A stretch of 64,000 bases of DNA, taken from contig CAKNGB010000002.1 in NCBI GenBank assembly GCA_930971385.1, positions 1 to 64,000 of the forward strand. The letters run 5' to 3'. The notes beneath the pieces are model-generated. The model ran no database searches and was not told the DNA's origin. It saw nothing but the letters and a program-made list of their open reading frames with translations. Position numbers and translations under genes: made by a program. This DNA comes from an uncultured Clostridia bacterium (GTDB taxonomy: Bacteria; Bacillota; Clostridia; Christensenellales; UBA1242). This document shows, in pieces, positions 50,934 through 59,115 of this stretch; the first letter of the stretch is position 1, and each line of letters starts with the position of its first letter.

Positions 50934-51989
50934 TTATTCATTTTTGCCATAAATTTTTTTCAAAGTTTCTCTTAAATCATCACGCCATGAAAGGTAGTCG
51001 TGACCTCCAGAATAGGTGTGAAAAGATATTTTTTTATACTTAACTTTTTTCTTTAAATTTGAAATTGGCTTTTGCATAGTTTCATTTGGTTCACAGTTGC
51101 CATGTGAAATTATGATGTTTCCGTAAAGTGGTAAAGTTATGTATTGTTGAAAATTTCTTCCATAGTTTTCTTTTTCGTCAAGATAAAGGCTAGGCGACTG
51201 GCAGATTAGATATTTAAAAGGATTTTTAGAAAAGCAGGCAACATTCAGTCCGCAAAGTGCACCATATGAATTTCCCAAAAATATCATATCGTTTATATTA
51301 TATTCCTCTTTAAGTTTGTTTGAAAGAGTGTTCACAATGAATTCTGCAAAATACATATTGTAGGGCAATTCTTTGGTTCGGTCTTTTTGTAAAATTCCAA
51401 CCACAATCATATCAAGTTTTAATTCGTGCTGAATTAGGTCATCTAGGCGAAGAAATCTCATCCACAAAAAACCATCCGTGGCAATTAAACAATCATATTT
51501 CTTGTTTGGGTCGAAGTTTTTTGGCAGGGCAACAAAATATTCATAATATTTCCTTTTGTCTGCCTTAATTTTTTTTCTTATAAAGAACATTCTTGTGCGC
51601 GACATTTTTTTGAAAGGAAAAAGGTAGGAGGTTATAAGTTGAAACTTACCGCTTTTAAATTTCAAATTGTTTCGGCAAAATTTATCGTGGGTGGCGTGTT
51701 CATAAAAACTTTCGTCGTCGTCACAGTCAATTGAAAGATAGTATCCAATATTTTTTGTGTTGGGTAATAGATATCTTAAATAAAAAAATTTATCATCAAT
51801 AAGTTGAAAATCTGCTCCGTCGTTTCCGCTGGACTCTATCAATTTGATTTTTTTGCAAATGTTAGGATAAAAATGCTCCACAGTTAAAAAATGGTGATTA
51901 TTTTCCACAACAACGGAACCATTTTTTTTGAGATATTCCTCTATCTCATCCTTGTTTAGTCCTTTTAAAGTTTCAAACACGCTTTTCAT
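50934..51989 (-). CDS. esterase-family alpha/beta hydrolase (enterochelin-esterase-like)
   Basis: The 351-residue protein matches the putative esterase (PF00756-type) family. The nucleophile motif is GNSYGALCG, and the catalytic histidine is in YSGGHDYLSWRD near the C-terminus. An acidic residue for the triad probably lies in SHGNCEPNE. About 130 N-terminal residues form a separate domain, as in Fes-like enzymes. No signal peptide is visible. The ATG at 51989 lies six bases after a TATAAT and has no Shine-Dalgarno site. Substrates of this family range from siderophores to feruloylated or acetylated sugars. Confidence 0.78.
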   Translation of the reverse strand: MKSVFETLKGLNKDEIEEYLKKNGSVVVENNHHFLTVEHFYPNICKKIKLIESSGNDGADFQLIDDKFFYLRYLLPNTKNIGYYLSIDCDDDESFYEHATHDKFCRNNLKFKSGKFQLITSYLFPFKKMSRTRMFFIRKKIKADKRKYYEYFVALPKNFDPNKKYDCLIATDGFLWMRFLRLDDLIQHELKLDMIVVGILQKDRTKELPYNMYFAEFIVNTLSNKLKEEYNINDMIFLGNSYGALCGLNVACFSKNPFKYLICQSPSLYLDEKENYGRNFQQYITLPLYGNIIISHGNCEPNETMQKPISNLKKKVKYKKISFHTYSGGHDYLSWRDDLRETLKKIYGKNE

Positions 51990-51995
51990 AGAATG

Positions 51996-52024
51996 ATTAT
52001 AGCACAAAAAGAAGTAAAATCAAA
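51996..52024 (-). promoter_or_regulatory. promoter of the esterase gene, predicted leaderless
   Basis: On the minus strand TTTGAT, a 17-base spacer and TATAAT (51996-52001), with six bases before the ATG at 51989. Confidence 0.6.
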
Positions 52025-52102
52025 GAAATTTTAAATAATTTTTAATATTTTACAATAAATTTTATCAACTTCTAATTATTTTTGCGAATTTGCGAAAAAT
52101 AA

Positions 52103-52131
52103 TTGACTTTTAACTTCTAGACTGTTATAAT
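52103..52131 (+). promoter_or_regulatory. promoter of tRNA-Thr
   Basis: TTGACT, a 17-base spacer and TATAAT. The tRNA starts about 100 bases after the expected transcription start, so 5' processing is needed. Confidence 0.6.
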
Positions 52132-52238
52132 ATTCTTGCAATTTTGTTGAATGCTTAAGAAATTATAAGAAACAATAGTTGATAGTTATGGCTTTATAAT
52201 TTAACAAAACACGCAACAAAAGTCGTCATTTGGTTTGT

Positions 52239-52314
52239 GCTGATGTGGCTCAGTCGGTAGAGCGTCGCCTTGGTAAGGCGGAGGTCACGGGTCCGATTCC
52301 CGTCATCAGCTCCA
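52239..52314 (+). tRNA. tRNA-Thr (anticodon GGT)
   Basis: The cloverleaf has acceptor GCTGATG/CATCAGC, D arm with CTCAGTCGGTAGAG, anticodon loop TTGGTAA (anticodon GGT), variable loop AGGTC, T arm ACGGG-TCCGATT-CCCGT, discriminator T and encoded CCA. It decodes ACC and ACU. Confidence 0.95.
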
Positions 52315-52436
52315 AAGAAAAAACTGCGCTTATTATTCATTTTGAAAACAAGTTTCAAAATTTCATTTGATGCTTGTTTTTTCTTTTATGCGACCAAACG
52401 AAAATCGCACTTTGTTGGCGATTTTGTCGCAACTTA
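52315..52436 (+). repeat. tRNA-3'-linked structured repeat, copy B
   Basis: It starts directly after the CCA of tRNA-Thr and aligns base for base with copy A for most of 120 bases. The first palindrome is TTTTGAAA-ACAAG-TTTCAAAA (52340-52360), with a G-C pair where copy A has C-G, so pairing is preserved by a double change. The large hairpin (52389-52431) differs from copy A only in the bulge and loop. Confidence 0.75.
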
Positions 52437-52460
52437 CTATTGAAGAATGTCTTTGTGCTG

Positions 52461-52545
52461 AAACTGCGCTTTTGCTCATTTTCAAAACAAGTTTGAAAAA
52501 CTTTTCGCTTGTTTTTTCTCTTTAGCGACCAAACGCAACTCGCAT
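52461..52545 (+). repeat. tRNA-3'-linked structured repeat, partial copy C
   Basis: A third, shorter copy follows copy B after about 25 bases: AAACTGCGCTTTTGCTC, palindrome TTTTCAAAACAAGTTTGAAAA, CGCTTGTTTTTTCTC and GCGACCAAACGCAACTCGC. The large hairpin is truncated. It has no functional tRNA directly upstream. Confidence 0.65.
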
Positions 52546-52587
52546 AACAAAAAGGCTTTCGAAAATGCATTTGCATTTTTGGAAAGA

Positions 52588-52683
52588 GGAGAAAACGATT
52601 GAACGGTAAAACTTTTGTGTTGCAAAAGTTGAAGTGGAAAGAAGTTTTCGACGCAGTTGCAAGTTTAATTCCTGTCATCTCCA
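52588..52683 (+). pseudogene. degenerate tRNA-like sequence
   Basis: GGAGA at 52588 can pair with TCTCC at its end. A D-arm-like GATTGAACGGTAAAAC, an anticodon-arm-like CTTTT-GTGTTGC-AAAAG, a long variable-arm-like hairpin and a T-arm-like GCAAG-TTTAATT-CCTGT follow. Several stems contain mismatches, and the size suits neither a normal class I tRNA nor an Asn anticodon. It may be a decayed tRNA that once followed repeats B and C. Evidence is weak. Confidence 0.25.
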
Positions 52684-52690
52684 AACTTAA

Positions 52691-52936
52691 AAAATCGCTA
52701 CATTTTGGTTCACAAACTATAAGGCGGGATATTCTCATGAGCAGATTTTGAATTTATTTGGGAATTGTGAGGATGTTGAAACAATTGTGATGTTTTATGA
52801 TGACTGGCAAAGATATATGGGTTCTGGTGTTCAGTTCAATAAAAAAATTGCCGTGCACACAATTAATGATTTATATACCGCACGCGAACTTGTTAAAAAT
52901 GGGGTGTTTTATATCTACACTGATGTTATCATGTAG
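52691..52936 (+). pseudogene. gene fragment without a start codon
   Basis: A frame open for 81 codons from the previous stop to TAG 52936 encodes KIATFWFTNYKAGYSHEQ and then an ordinary-looking soluble sequence with ETIVMFYDDWQRYMGSG. Neither an ATG with a ribosome binding site nor a promoter opens it; the first ATGs are deep inside, and the earliest alternative start is a TTG at 52748. It may be the 3' remnant of a gene lost next to the tRNA region. I recognise no family. Confidence 0.35.
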
Positions 52937-53013
52937 CGATTTTTGCGATAAGAATTTACTTTAAGGATAAAGAAAAGGTTTTAAAGTCTTTTTCTGTTTT
53001 CATATATTAGTTT

Positions 53014-53157
53014 ATGGACAAAACGAAGCAAAAATCTTATGGCGAGGAGTATCGACCAGTGCGGAGAGGTTATAGAATAAAACTGAAAATTGTTTTGCCG
53101 ATTTTCTTTGCGATTGTGGCTTTAATTATAACTCTCTCTAACTTGTTTTTGAGATGA
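53014..53157 (+). CDS. small single-helix membrane protein coupled to the SpoIVFB-like protease
   Basis: The 47-residue protein has a basic N-terminus (about 1-24) and one membrane helix (LPIFFAIVALIITLSNLFL), with the end just outside. Its stop overlaps the start of the next gene (ATGA), so the two are translationally coupled. In Bacillus, spoIVFA, a larger single-pass membrane regulator, precedes spoIVFB in the same way. This tiny gene may be a reduced counterpart, but I see no sequence similarity beyond topology. It lacks an obvious Shine-Dalgarno site; a TATATT lies five bases before the ATG. Confidence 0.55.
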   Translation: MDKTKQKSYGEEYRPVRRGYRIKLKIVLPIFFAIVALIITLSNLFLR

Positions 53158-53996
53158 AAAAGTGCACAGTTAATCCTTGTTTTTTCATAATTTTGATTTG
53201 GCTTTTGTTTTGTTCTGGCTTTATGGTGGCGCTGTCCTATTTTTTGGTTATCTTTTTGCATGAACTTGGGCATTATTTTGTTGCCAAAAGGTTGGGATAC
53301 AAATTGTCGAGATTTTCGCTTTCTCCGTATGGCGTCAGTTTGTCTTACTACGGCGAAACCTTGGAAGAGAAAGATGAGGTCAACATCGCGCTGGCTGGAC
53401 CTTTTGTGAATTTTCTTTCCGCTTTTCTTGTTATGGCTGTTTGGTGGCTTTTTCCAAGTTTCTACTCCATATCCAAAGAGTTTACTCTTGTTAGTTTTGT
53501 TATTGCACTTTTCAATCTTCTGCCTGCTTATCCGTTAGATGGCGGTCGAGTGTTTGTGGCTTGTTGTGGCAGGTTTATGGATAGGAAAAAGGCGATTAAA
53601 ATCACTATGATTTTGAATGTTGTTTTAAGCGTGTTTTTCTTTTTGATGTTCATTGTGTTTTGTTTCATCAATTTTAATCCAACCTATCTTCTTTTTGGAG
53701 TTTTTTTAGTTATGGGGCTTTTAGATTTGAAATTTTTAAGTAAGTTTGAAAAACTGAATGTTTTTAACAAGAATTTTAAAAACTTTTCTAAACCTAGATT
53801 TTTGGTGATAACAGAGGAGGCAACTTTAAAGGAGATTTTAAAGAAAGTTGAGCCAAACAAAACCACAATTTTTGTTTTCATGAAACAAAATGGTAAAAGC
53901 GTGTTAATTTCAGATAAACAGATTTTAAATTTGGCGCTTAATTCTGATATCAATTTAAAAATAGGCGATTTTATATCAAAAAAAGGAAAAAAGTAA
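53154..53996 (+). CDS. site-2 intramembrane metalloprotease, SpoIVFB-like
   Basis: The 280-residue M50 protease has the zinc motif HELGH (H36, E37, H40) in its first helical region and the third ligand in LLPAYPLDGGR (about 124-134). About six membrane helices are followed by a soluble C-terminal domain (about 200-280) with a CBS-like pattern. This is the SpoIVFB layout, the enzyme that activates pro-sigma-K in the mother cell. Other S2P proteases of this group act elsewhere, so sporulation is inferred. It is coupled to the small membrane gene upstream. Confidence 0.82.
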   Translation: MKKCTVNPCFFIILIWLLFCSGFMVALSYFLVIFLHELGHYFVAKRLGYKLSRFSLSPYGVSLSYYGETLEEKDEVNIALAGPFVNFLSAFLVMAVWWLFPSFYSISKEFTLVSFVIALFNLLPAYPLDGGRVFVACCGRFMDRKKAIKITMILNVVLSVFFFLMFIVFCFINFNPTYLLFGVFLVMGLLDLKFLSKFEKLNVFNKNFKNFSKPRFLVITEEATLKEILKKVEPNKTTIFVFMKQNGKSVLISDKQILNLALNSDINLKIGDFISKKGKK

Positions 53997-54024
53997 GAGA
54001 TTTTAAAAATTAGCTTAAAATTAT

Positions 54025-54053
54025 TTGTAAAAACCAATTATTTTATTTATAAT
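54025..54053 (+). promoter_or_regulatory. promoter of the InlB-repeat lipoprotein, predicted leaderless
   Basis: TTGTAA, a 17-base spacer and TATAAT (54048-54053). Six bases precede the ATG at 54060. Confidence 0.7.
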
Positions 54054-54059
54054 ATAAAT

Positions 54060-57026
54060 ATGAAAAGGTTGTTTTTGTTAATTTTATCCTTTATGTTTTT
54101 AGGCGGAGCGGTGACAGGTTCAGCACTTCTCCTTTCTGGCTGTGACAGTGCACAAACTGAAACAAATGGGGGGGGGAATTCGCAAGATGAGAATTTAAAT
54201 GAAAATCAAAACGGAGAAACTTCTGAAAAAGATGATGAAAACAACGAAAATGTGCAAGCATATACAAATTCTATAAGAGTTGTCTATGAAGAATATGTTG
54301 GATATGCTAGTTATGAGTGTTCGATTATGTTTGCTTGTGATAACGGCTCAAGTATGCAAATATTAAATGTTGGCGATTATTATGTTTTTGAAAATGTTGG
54401 AACATATCCACAAATTTCTTTAGGTCCTTGGGGCGGTGGTTCAACTGGATATATATTTACATCATATGTTAATGGTGAACTTTGGGGAAATGCATATTTC
54501 CAAGGTACCACTCCTGGCATCATGGATTTACCTCTTGAAGAAGATTCAGGTGAAACATTGATTTTGCTTACTGTTTCGCAAGCAATCACAGTAAGTTATC
54601 ATGCCAATGGTGGTTCAGGTTCAATGGACACAGAGCATTTACCATATGGCACAACATACGAAATTAAAGATTGTGAGTTTACAAATAGTTATGGTGATTT
54701 TTTGGGCTGGGCGACTACTTCCACTGGAGGTGTACGTTATCAACCAGGCACCAGAATAAATTTAAGTAGTGATTTATCGTTGTATGCAGTTTGGGATGTG
54801 ACCACATACACCAATTATTATTACTATCGAACGACAAGTGGCACAACGACATCTACGACTCAGACGCACACAGGTACTTTCACAACTTTAACTGCTTCAA
54901 ACATCAGTAATGAATACACCTCAAATGGCTGGCGCATAAGTATGTGGGGAACAAGTTCTTCAACAACAACTCAAGGGTATAGTGCTGGAGAAACAGTCAC
55001 AACTGCCTCGGGTGATAATCTATATGCTGTTTCAAATCGAACTGTAAGTATAACCTATAACACAGGTGGAGGTTCCTCTGTTTCCTCAACAACAGGTATT
55101 CAATGGTGGAATCAATACGGAAATAGATGCACTAATCCAACTTTAACAATCTCATCAACAAGACCAACGCGGTCGGGGTATACCTTTCTTGGCTGGACAG
55201 AGACCCCAAATGGTAGTAGTGTTCAATATGATTCAGGTTGGTCATATACATTTTCTAGAGCATACAACCAAACTGCAAGCGTGACTTTGTATGCTGTTTG
55301 GGAGAAATCGACATATGATGCAACTTTAAATGTTAAATTTGTTCGCAATTATGGGACGTATAATGTTTCACTTAGCGTGAGTGGCACTGGACTTACAACA
55401 AGAAGTATCAGCGAGGGTGGCACAGCCACATTTACATATGAGACAGATGGCTCTGCTTCGTCAATCACTGTAACAGTTCGTGAAACTTCTCCATCTCCAA
55501 ATTACTTCTATGTTGGCACATCAACAACCCCAACAAGTTTAACTTCATATTCTTTCACATGGGATAGAAATTCTGATAAAACAGTGAATATATACACAGA
55601 ACAGCGTTATACTATAACATATGACGGAAATGGATCGACTTCTGGTTCAACTTCACCCACATATTATAGATATAACTCTTGGCCGACAATCGCATCTAAT
55701 GGTTTTAGTCGAACGGGGTATACATTTGCGGGTTGGTCAACAAGTTCAAGTGGAGGTGTTGATTATCGCCCGGGAAACTCTTACACGAAAAATGATTATC
55801 CAACCTTGTATGCTGTTTGGAATAGGATTTCTTACACCATAACATATAATGGTAATGGTCACACGGGTGGAAGCATGAATCCAACAACAAAATATTATGG
55901 TGATACTGTGACGCTGAGTGCAAATGCTTTCACAAGAACTGGATATCATTTCACTGGCTGGGCAACAAGTCCAACTGGTCCATTTGCTTATGGCGACCAA
56001 GCCTCTTATTCATCAAATTCCAGCGTGACCTTGTATGCTGTTTGGGCGGTTAACACATATTACGTTTCTTTCCAACCAAACGGAGCGAGCGGAAGTGCCT
56101 ACACGCAAACTTTCACTTGGGGTGTTTCCACCACGCTTACTGCAAATAGATTTACAAGAAGTGGATATAACTTCTTGGGTTGGAGTGTTGGTTCAGCCTC
56201 GGCAGGTGTTAGTTATGGCGATATGGCGACGGTTTCCAACTTAACCTCTTCAAATGGCGGAACGGTGTATTTCTATGCACAATGGGAGGCAAAAGTTCAA
56301 GCGAAATATGACAGCGTGGGTGGATATTGGTATGTCGAAAATGGCAAAATTCCACAAACTAAAGTGACGGACACAACAATCATCAACGCACTTAACAGCA
56401 CTTCCACAACAGGTGCATCTTATAACATTGCTGGACAAATTTTACAATCGCGAGTATATAGTGGCACGGAGTATTGCCAATGGAATGGAAATTGGTATGA
56501 AGTTGAGCCGATTAAATGGCGTTTGACTTCTGATCCAAATCAAGCGGTTGGCTACACCTCCACAAGTCCAATCAATGCCGTTTTAGCGGAGATTGTGTAT
56601 GTTGACCAATATTCTTCCATTGAATTAAACGCTGGTGCTGGGTATTCGTCTGAAGCGGTCACTGAATTTTTGAGCAATGGAATTTCAACTCAGTATTTAG
56701 ACGGCACATACGCATATACCGTGGAAAACTTTGGTGATGGCACAACTTTCATAACCACAACAACCACAACTGCACAAGTTTTGGTGGCAAGCGAAAGTGA
56801 GATTAAAGCGGTTGCAGGCACAACAGCTATTGAGTTTTCTGATCTTGCAAACGATATTATGCAATATTATAGTGGAGTGAATGTTTACTTCACACGAGAT
56901 TTAGGTTCTAACTATAACAACATCGTTTGCTTTAATGGAGCAGGCAAAGAAACACAACGCTTTGCAACGGAATATCGCGGAGTGCAATTTACTCTTCGTT
57001 TTACTGAATATGTTTGTGTGGCATAA
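54060..57026 (+). CDS. lipoprotein with InlB-type B repeats and a DUF6273-like end
   Basis: The 988-residue lipoprotein has signal peptide and lipobox LLLSGC, then an Asn/Glu-rich linker. At least five Listeria-Bacteroides (Flg_new) repeats follow, with the pattern I-T-Y-x-x-N-G then G-Y-x-F-x-G-W and L-Y-A-V-W (for example TGYTFAGWSTSS and SGYTFLGWTETP; about 180-760). The last 220 residues, with EVEPIKWRLTSD, resemble DUF6273. Such proteins bind host or glycan surfaces. A run of nine G (54168-54176) near the start of the coding region could shift the frame by slippage. Its N-terminus matches the short lipoprotein at 50144. Confidence 0.8.
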   Translation: MKRLFLLILSFMFLGGAVTGSALLLSGCDSAQTETNGGGNSQDENLNENQNGETSEKDDENNENVQAYTNSIRVVYEEYVGYASYECSIMFACDNGSSMQILNVGDYYVFENVGTYPQISLGPWGGGSTGYIFTSYVNGELWGNAYFQGTTPGIMDLPLEEDSGETLILLTVSQAITVSYHANGGSGSMDTEHLPYGTTYEIKDCEFTNSYGDFLGWATTSTGGVRYQPGTRINLSSDLSLYAVWDVTTYTNYYYYRTTSGTTTSTTQTHTGTFTTLTASNISNEYTSNGWRISMWGTSSSTTTQGYSAGETVTTASGDNLYAVSNRTVSITYNTGGGSSVSSTTGIQWWNQYGNRCTNPTLTISSTRPTRSGYTFLGWTETPNGSSVQYDSGWSYTFSRAYNQTASVTLYAVWEKSTYDATLNVKFVRNYGTYNVSLSVSGTGLTTRSISEGGTATFTYETDGSASSITVTVRETSPSPNYFYVGTSTTPTSLTSYSFTWDRNSDKTVNIYTEQRYTITYDGNGSTSGSTSPTYYRYNSWPTIASNGFSRTGYTFAGWSTSSSGGVDYRPGNSYTKNDYPTLYAVWNRISYTITYNGNGHTGGSMNPTTKYYGDTVTLSANAFTRTGYHFTGWATSPTGPFAYGDQASYSSNSSVTLYAVWAVNTYYVSFQPNGASGSAYTQTFTWGVSTTLTANRFTRSGYNFLGWSVGSASAGVSYGDMATVSNLTSSNGGTVYFYAQWEAKVQAKYDSVGGYWYVENGKIPQTKVTDTTIINALNSTSTTGASYNIAGQILQSRVYSGTEYCQWNGNWYEVEPIKWRLTSDPNQAVGYTSTSPINAVLAEIVYVDQYSSIELNAGAGYSSEAVTEFLSNGISTQYLDGTYAYTVENFGDGTTFITTTTTTAQVLVASESEIKAVAGTTAIEFSDLANDIMQYYSGVNVYFTRDLGSNYNNIVCFNGAGKETQRFATEYRGVQFTLRFTEYVCVA

Positions 57027-57063
57027 AAGTTTAAAATAGATTTATTTTTAAAATGACAAAATA

Positions 57064-57098
57064 AAAAACTTTATCGAAACCGATAAAGTTTTTTTTGA
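57064..57098. terminator. bidirectional terminator
   Basis: AAACTTTATCG and CGATAAAGTTT pair around AAAC with A- and T-runs outside, between two convergent lipoprotein genes. Confidence 0.8.
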
Positions 57099-57120
57099 TT
57101 AAACAGGTTTTAACTATAAG

Positions 57121-57861
57121 TTATGCTCTTTGAAGATTTAAAAGCACGACATCGTCGGTGTTTGTGACTGTGTTCCAAAAAGATCTAAATCCAACAATCG
57201 CGCCAGTTGTGAATAAGTCGGCATTTGCTGTGTTTTCAATGGTTGCATCGTTAACAATGAAGGAATAGGTAAGTGTTTCGCTCTCGTATGAAACCACGAA
57301 ACTAACATCTAAAATTCCGTCCTCGTCTTGAACCAAAGTGTTTGATGCAATTATGTTGTTATAGTCTTGTTCGCTCCAGAAAATTCCTCCAAGCTCAGCA
57401 ACTTTGTATCCCTCGGCAGTTTTTGCAACTCCAAGTCTAATTTCGTAGGTGTGGTTATAAGTTGTTGTTTCTTCCGTTGTGTTAGCGCTGTTGAAGGAAA
57501 GAACGAAAGCGGTAAAATCTCCTTCATCAATGTTTTTTAAGTCTAAGTCGAAAGAAAAGGTTGTTTGTGTGCCATCCCAATCTAAATTTTTATCTTCTTC
57601 ATTGAAGTAAGTTGAACCAGACTCTCTGTATTCTCCACTTCCTTCGCAAGTTTCTCCTTCTGTGTTTCTTATAAGTATAACTCCGCCGTCTACACGCTCT
57701 TCAATGTTAGCATTTCCTTGGTAATCGTTTTGGAAGGCTGAATAATCGTAATTTGTTGCGTTCGTTCCACAGCAAGCCGAAAGAAGAATTGCTGAAATAA
57801 CTAAGAAAACGCTTGCCATAATTCCGACTAAGACCTTCTTCAAAGTTCTTGAATTAGTCAT
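57121..57861 (-). CDS. lipoprotein, family not recognised
   Basis: The 246-residue protein has a signal peptide and lipobox LLSAC (Cys about 29). The mature part looks like one beta-sandwich domain, with TTFSFDLDLKNIDEGDFTAF and later VSFVVSYESETLTYSFIVN. This resembles a lectin or concanavalin-like jelly roll, but I cannot name a family. AAGGAGG precedes the start. It is transcribed alone. Confidence 0.65.
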   Translation of the reverse strand: MTNSRTLKKVLVGIMASVFLVISAILLSACCGTNATNYDYSAFQNDYQGNANIEERVDGGVILIRNTEGETCEGSGEYRESGSTYFNEEDKNLDWDGTQTTFSFDLDLKNIDEGDFTAFVLSFNSANTTEETTTYNHTYEIRLGVAKTAEGYKVAELGGIFWSEQDYNNIIASNTLVQDEDGILDVSFVVSYESETLTYSFIVNDATIENTANADLFTTGAIVGFRSFWNTVTNTDDVVLLNLQRA

Positions 57862-57983
57862 TTTTACCTCCTTTTAATTCAAGCGACAAACAAATTTTGT
57901 TTGACTACGCTTAGACTAACATTTTTTATTCAATAAGTCAAATAAATATCACAAAAATATTTTTTTATTTATAAATAAAATAT

Positions 57984-58012
57984 TTGCTATTTTTTTCCTT
58001 CTGGTTTATAAT
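57984..58012 (+). promoter_or_regulatory. possible promoter of the two-ATPase ABC operon
   Basis: TTGCTA, a 17-base spacer and TATAAT. The leader would be about 128 bases and contains AAATTTCTAA and TTAGAAATTT, able to form a hairpin with a long loop. The remaining intergenic sequence (57862-57980) is AT-rich, with a CAAACAAA/TTTGTTTG palindrome near the divergent lipoprotein start. Confidence 0.5.
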
Positions 58013-58146
58013 ATATTTGATAAGTTTCTTTTAATTTCTGTTTTTGCTTGAAAATAAAAATTTCTAAAAATTTAGTATGAATATTTTAACATTTATTAGA
58101 AATTTTATCTTGTGTTTTTGTATATATTATATGGAAAGGAGGGCGC

Positions 58147-59115
58147 ATGAACATTATTGAAGTTGACAACTTAACAAAAGACTATGGGCATGGCAGAGGT
58201 GTGTTCGATGTGTCGTTTAATGTTAAGGAAGGCGAAGTTTTTGGCTTTTTAGGTCCTAACGGCGCTGGAAAATCAACAACAATCAGGCATATCATGGGTT
58301 TTTCGCGTCCTCAAAAGGGTGAAACGCGCGTGTTTGGCATGGAGTCGTTTCATAACTACTATAAAATCTTGGCAAATGTTGGCTATCTTCCTGGCGAAAT
58401 CGCACTTCCAGAGGGGCTTACTGGCTGGGAATTTATTGATATGATGAGAAAACTTAGAAAGAGCGAAAACAAGGAAAGGTTAGACTATCTTCTCGACAAA
58501 TTTAAGTTAGATCCCTCCATGGAAACAAAAAGGATGAGTTTGGGCGATAAACGTAAACTTGCCATTATCACTGCTTTTATGGATGACCCTGAAGTTTTGG
58601 TTTTGGATGAGCCGACAAGCGGACTTGACCCAGTTATGCAACAAGTTTTCATTGATTTCATAAAGGAAGAGAAGAAAAAAGGCAAGACCATTCTCCTTTC
58701 CTCTCACATTTTTAACGAAGTCGAAGCAACTTGCGACAGAATTGCCATTATTAAAGACGGGCGCATTGTTTCGGAATTTGAAACAAGTTTTATTAAGCAT
58801 AACGAAAATAAGGAATATGTTTTAGAATTCGACACTTTAAAAGATTTGCAAGATTTTGTTAAACTTTTCCCTAAAGGTCACACTGTTAAAGGCGTGGTTA
58901 AAAAAATGGGTGTGATGAAGGTGGACGAGAAAAATCTCACTGCCAACATCGTTTTCCGCGATGAAAGCGTCAATAAGTTTTTGGATTTAATCACAAAGTG
59001 CAAGGTTAAGTCGTTTAAAGAAATAAAGTTCACTTTGGAAGACTATTTCATGCAGTTCTATAAGGAAGATAAAGATTTTGGAGGTGCAATGCAATGGAAG
59101 AAAAAGAAGAAGTAA
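58147..59115 (+). CDS. ABC transporter ATPase, first of two
   Basis: The 322-residue ATPase has Walker A GPNGAGKST, a Q-loop region in VGYLPGEIALPEG, the signature RMSLGDKRKLAI, and Walker B VLVLDEPTSGLDP. A C-terminal extension of about 90 residues follows. It belongs to the group of ATPases that work with ABC-2 permeases in export of drugs, peptides or polysaccharides. GGAGGG precedes the start. It overlaps the second ATPase by 22 bases. Confidence 0.9.
   Translation: MNIIEVDNLTKDYGHGRGVFDVSFNVKEGEVFGFLGPNGAGKSTTIRHIMGFSRPQKGETRVFGMESFHNYYKILANVGYLPGEIALPEGLTGWEFIDMMRKLRKSENKERLDYLLDKFKLDPSMETKRMSLGDKRKLAIITAFMDDPEVLVLDEPTSGLDPVMQQVFIDFIKEEKKKGKTILLSSHIFNEVEATCDRIAIIKDGRIVSEFETSFIKHNENKEYVLEFDTLKDLQDFVKLFPKGHTVKGVVKKMGVMKVDEKNLTANIVFRDESVNKFLDLITKCKVKSFKEIKFTLEDYFMQFYKEDKDFGGAMQWKKKKK

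Noticed and set aside
52355-52738. Open frame of 127 codons on the minus strand over the tRNA-Thr repeats
   Set aside because: It crosses repeat copies B and C and the tRNA-like sequence, lacks a ribosome binding site and is made of low-complexity Lys/Phe stretches. It is an artefact of the repeat.
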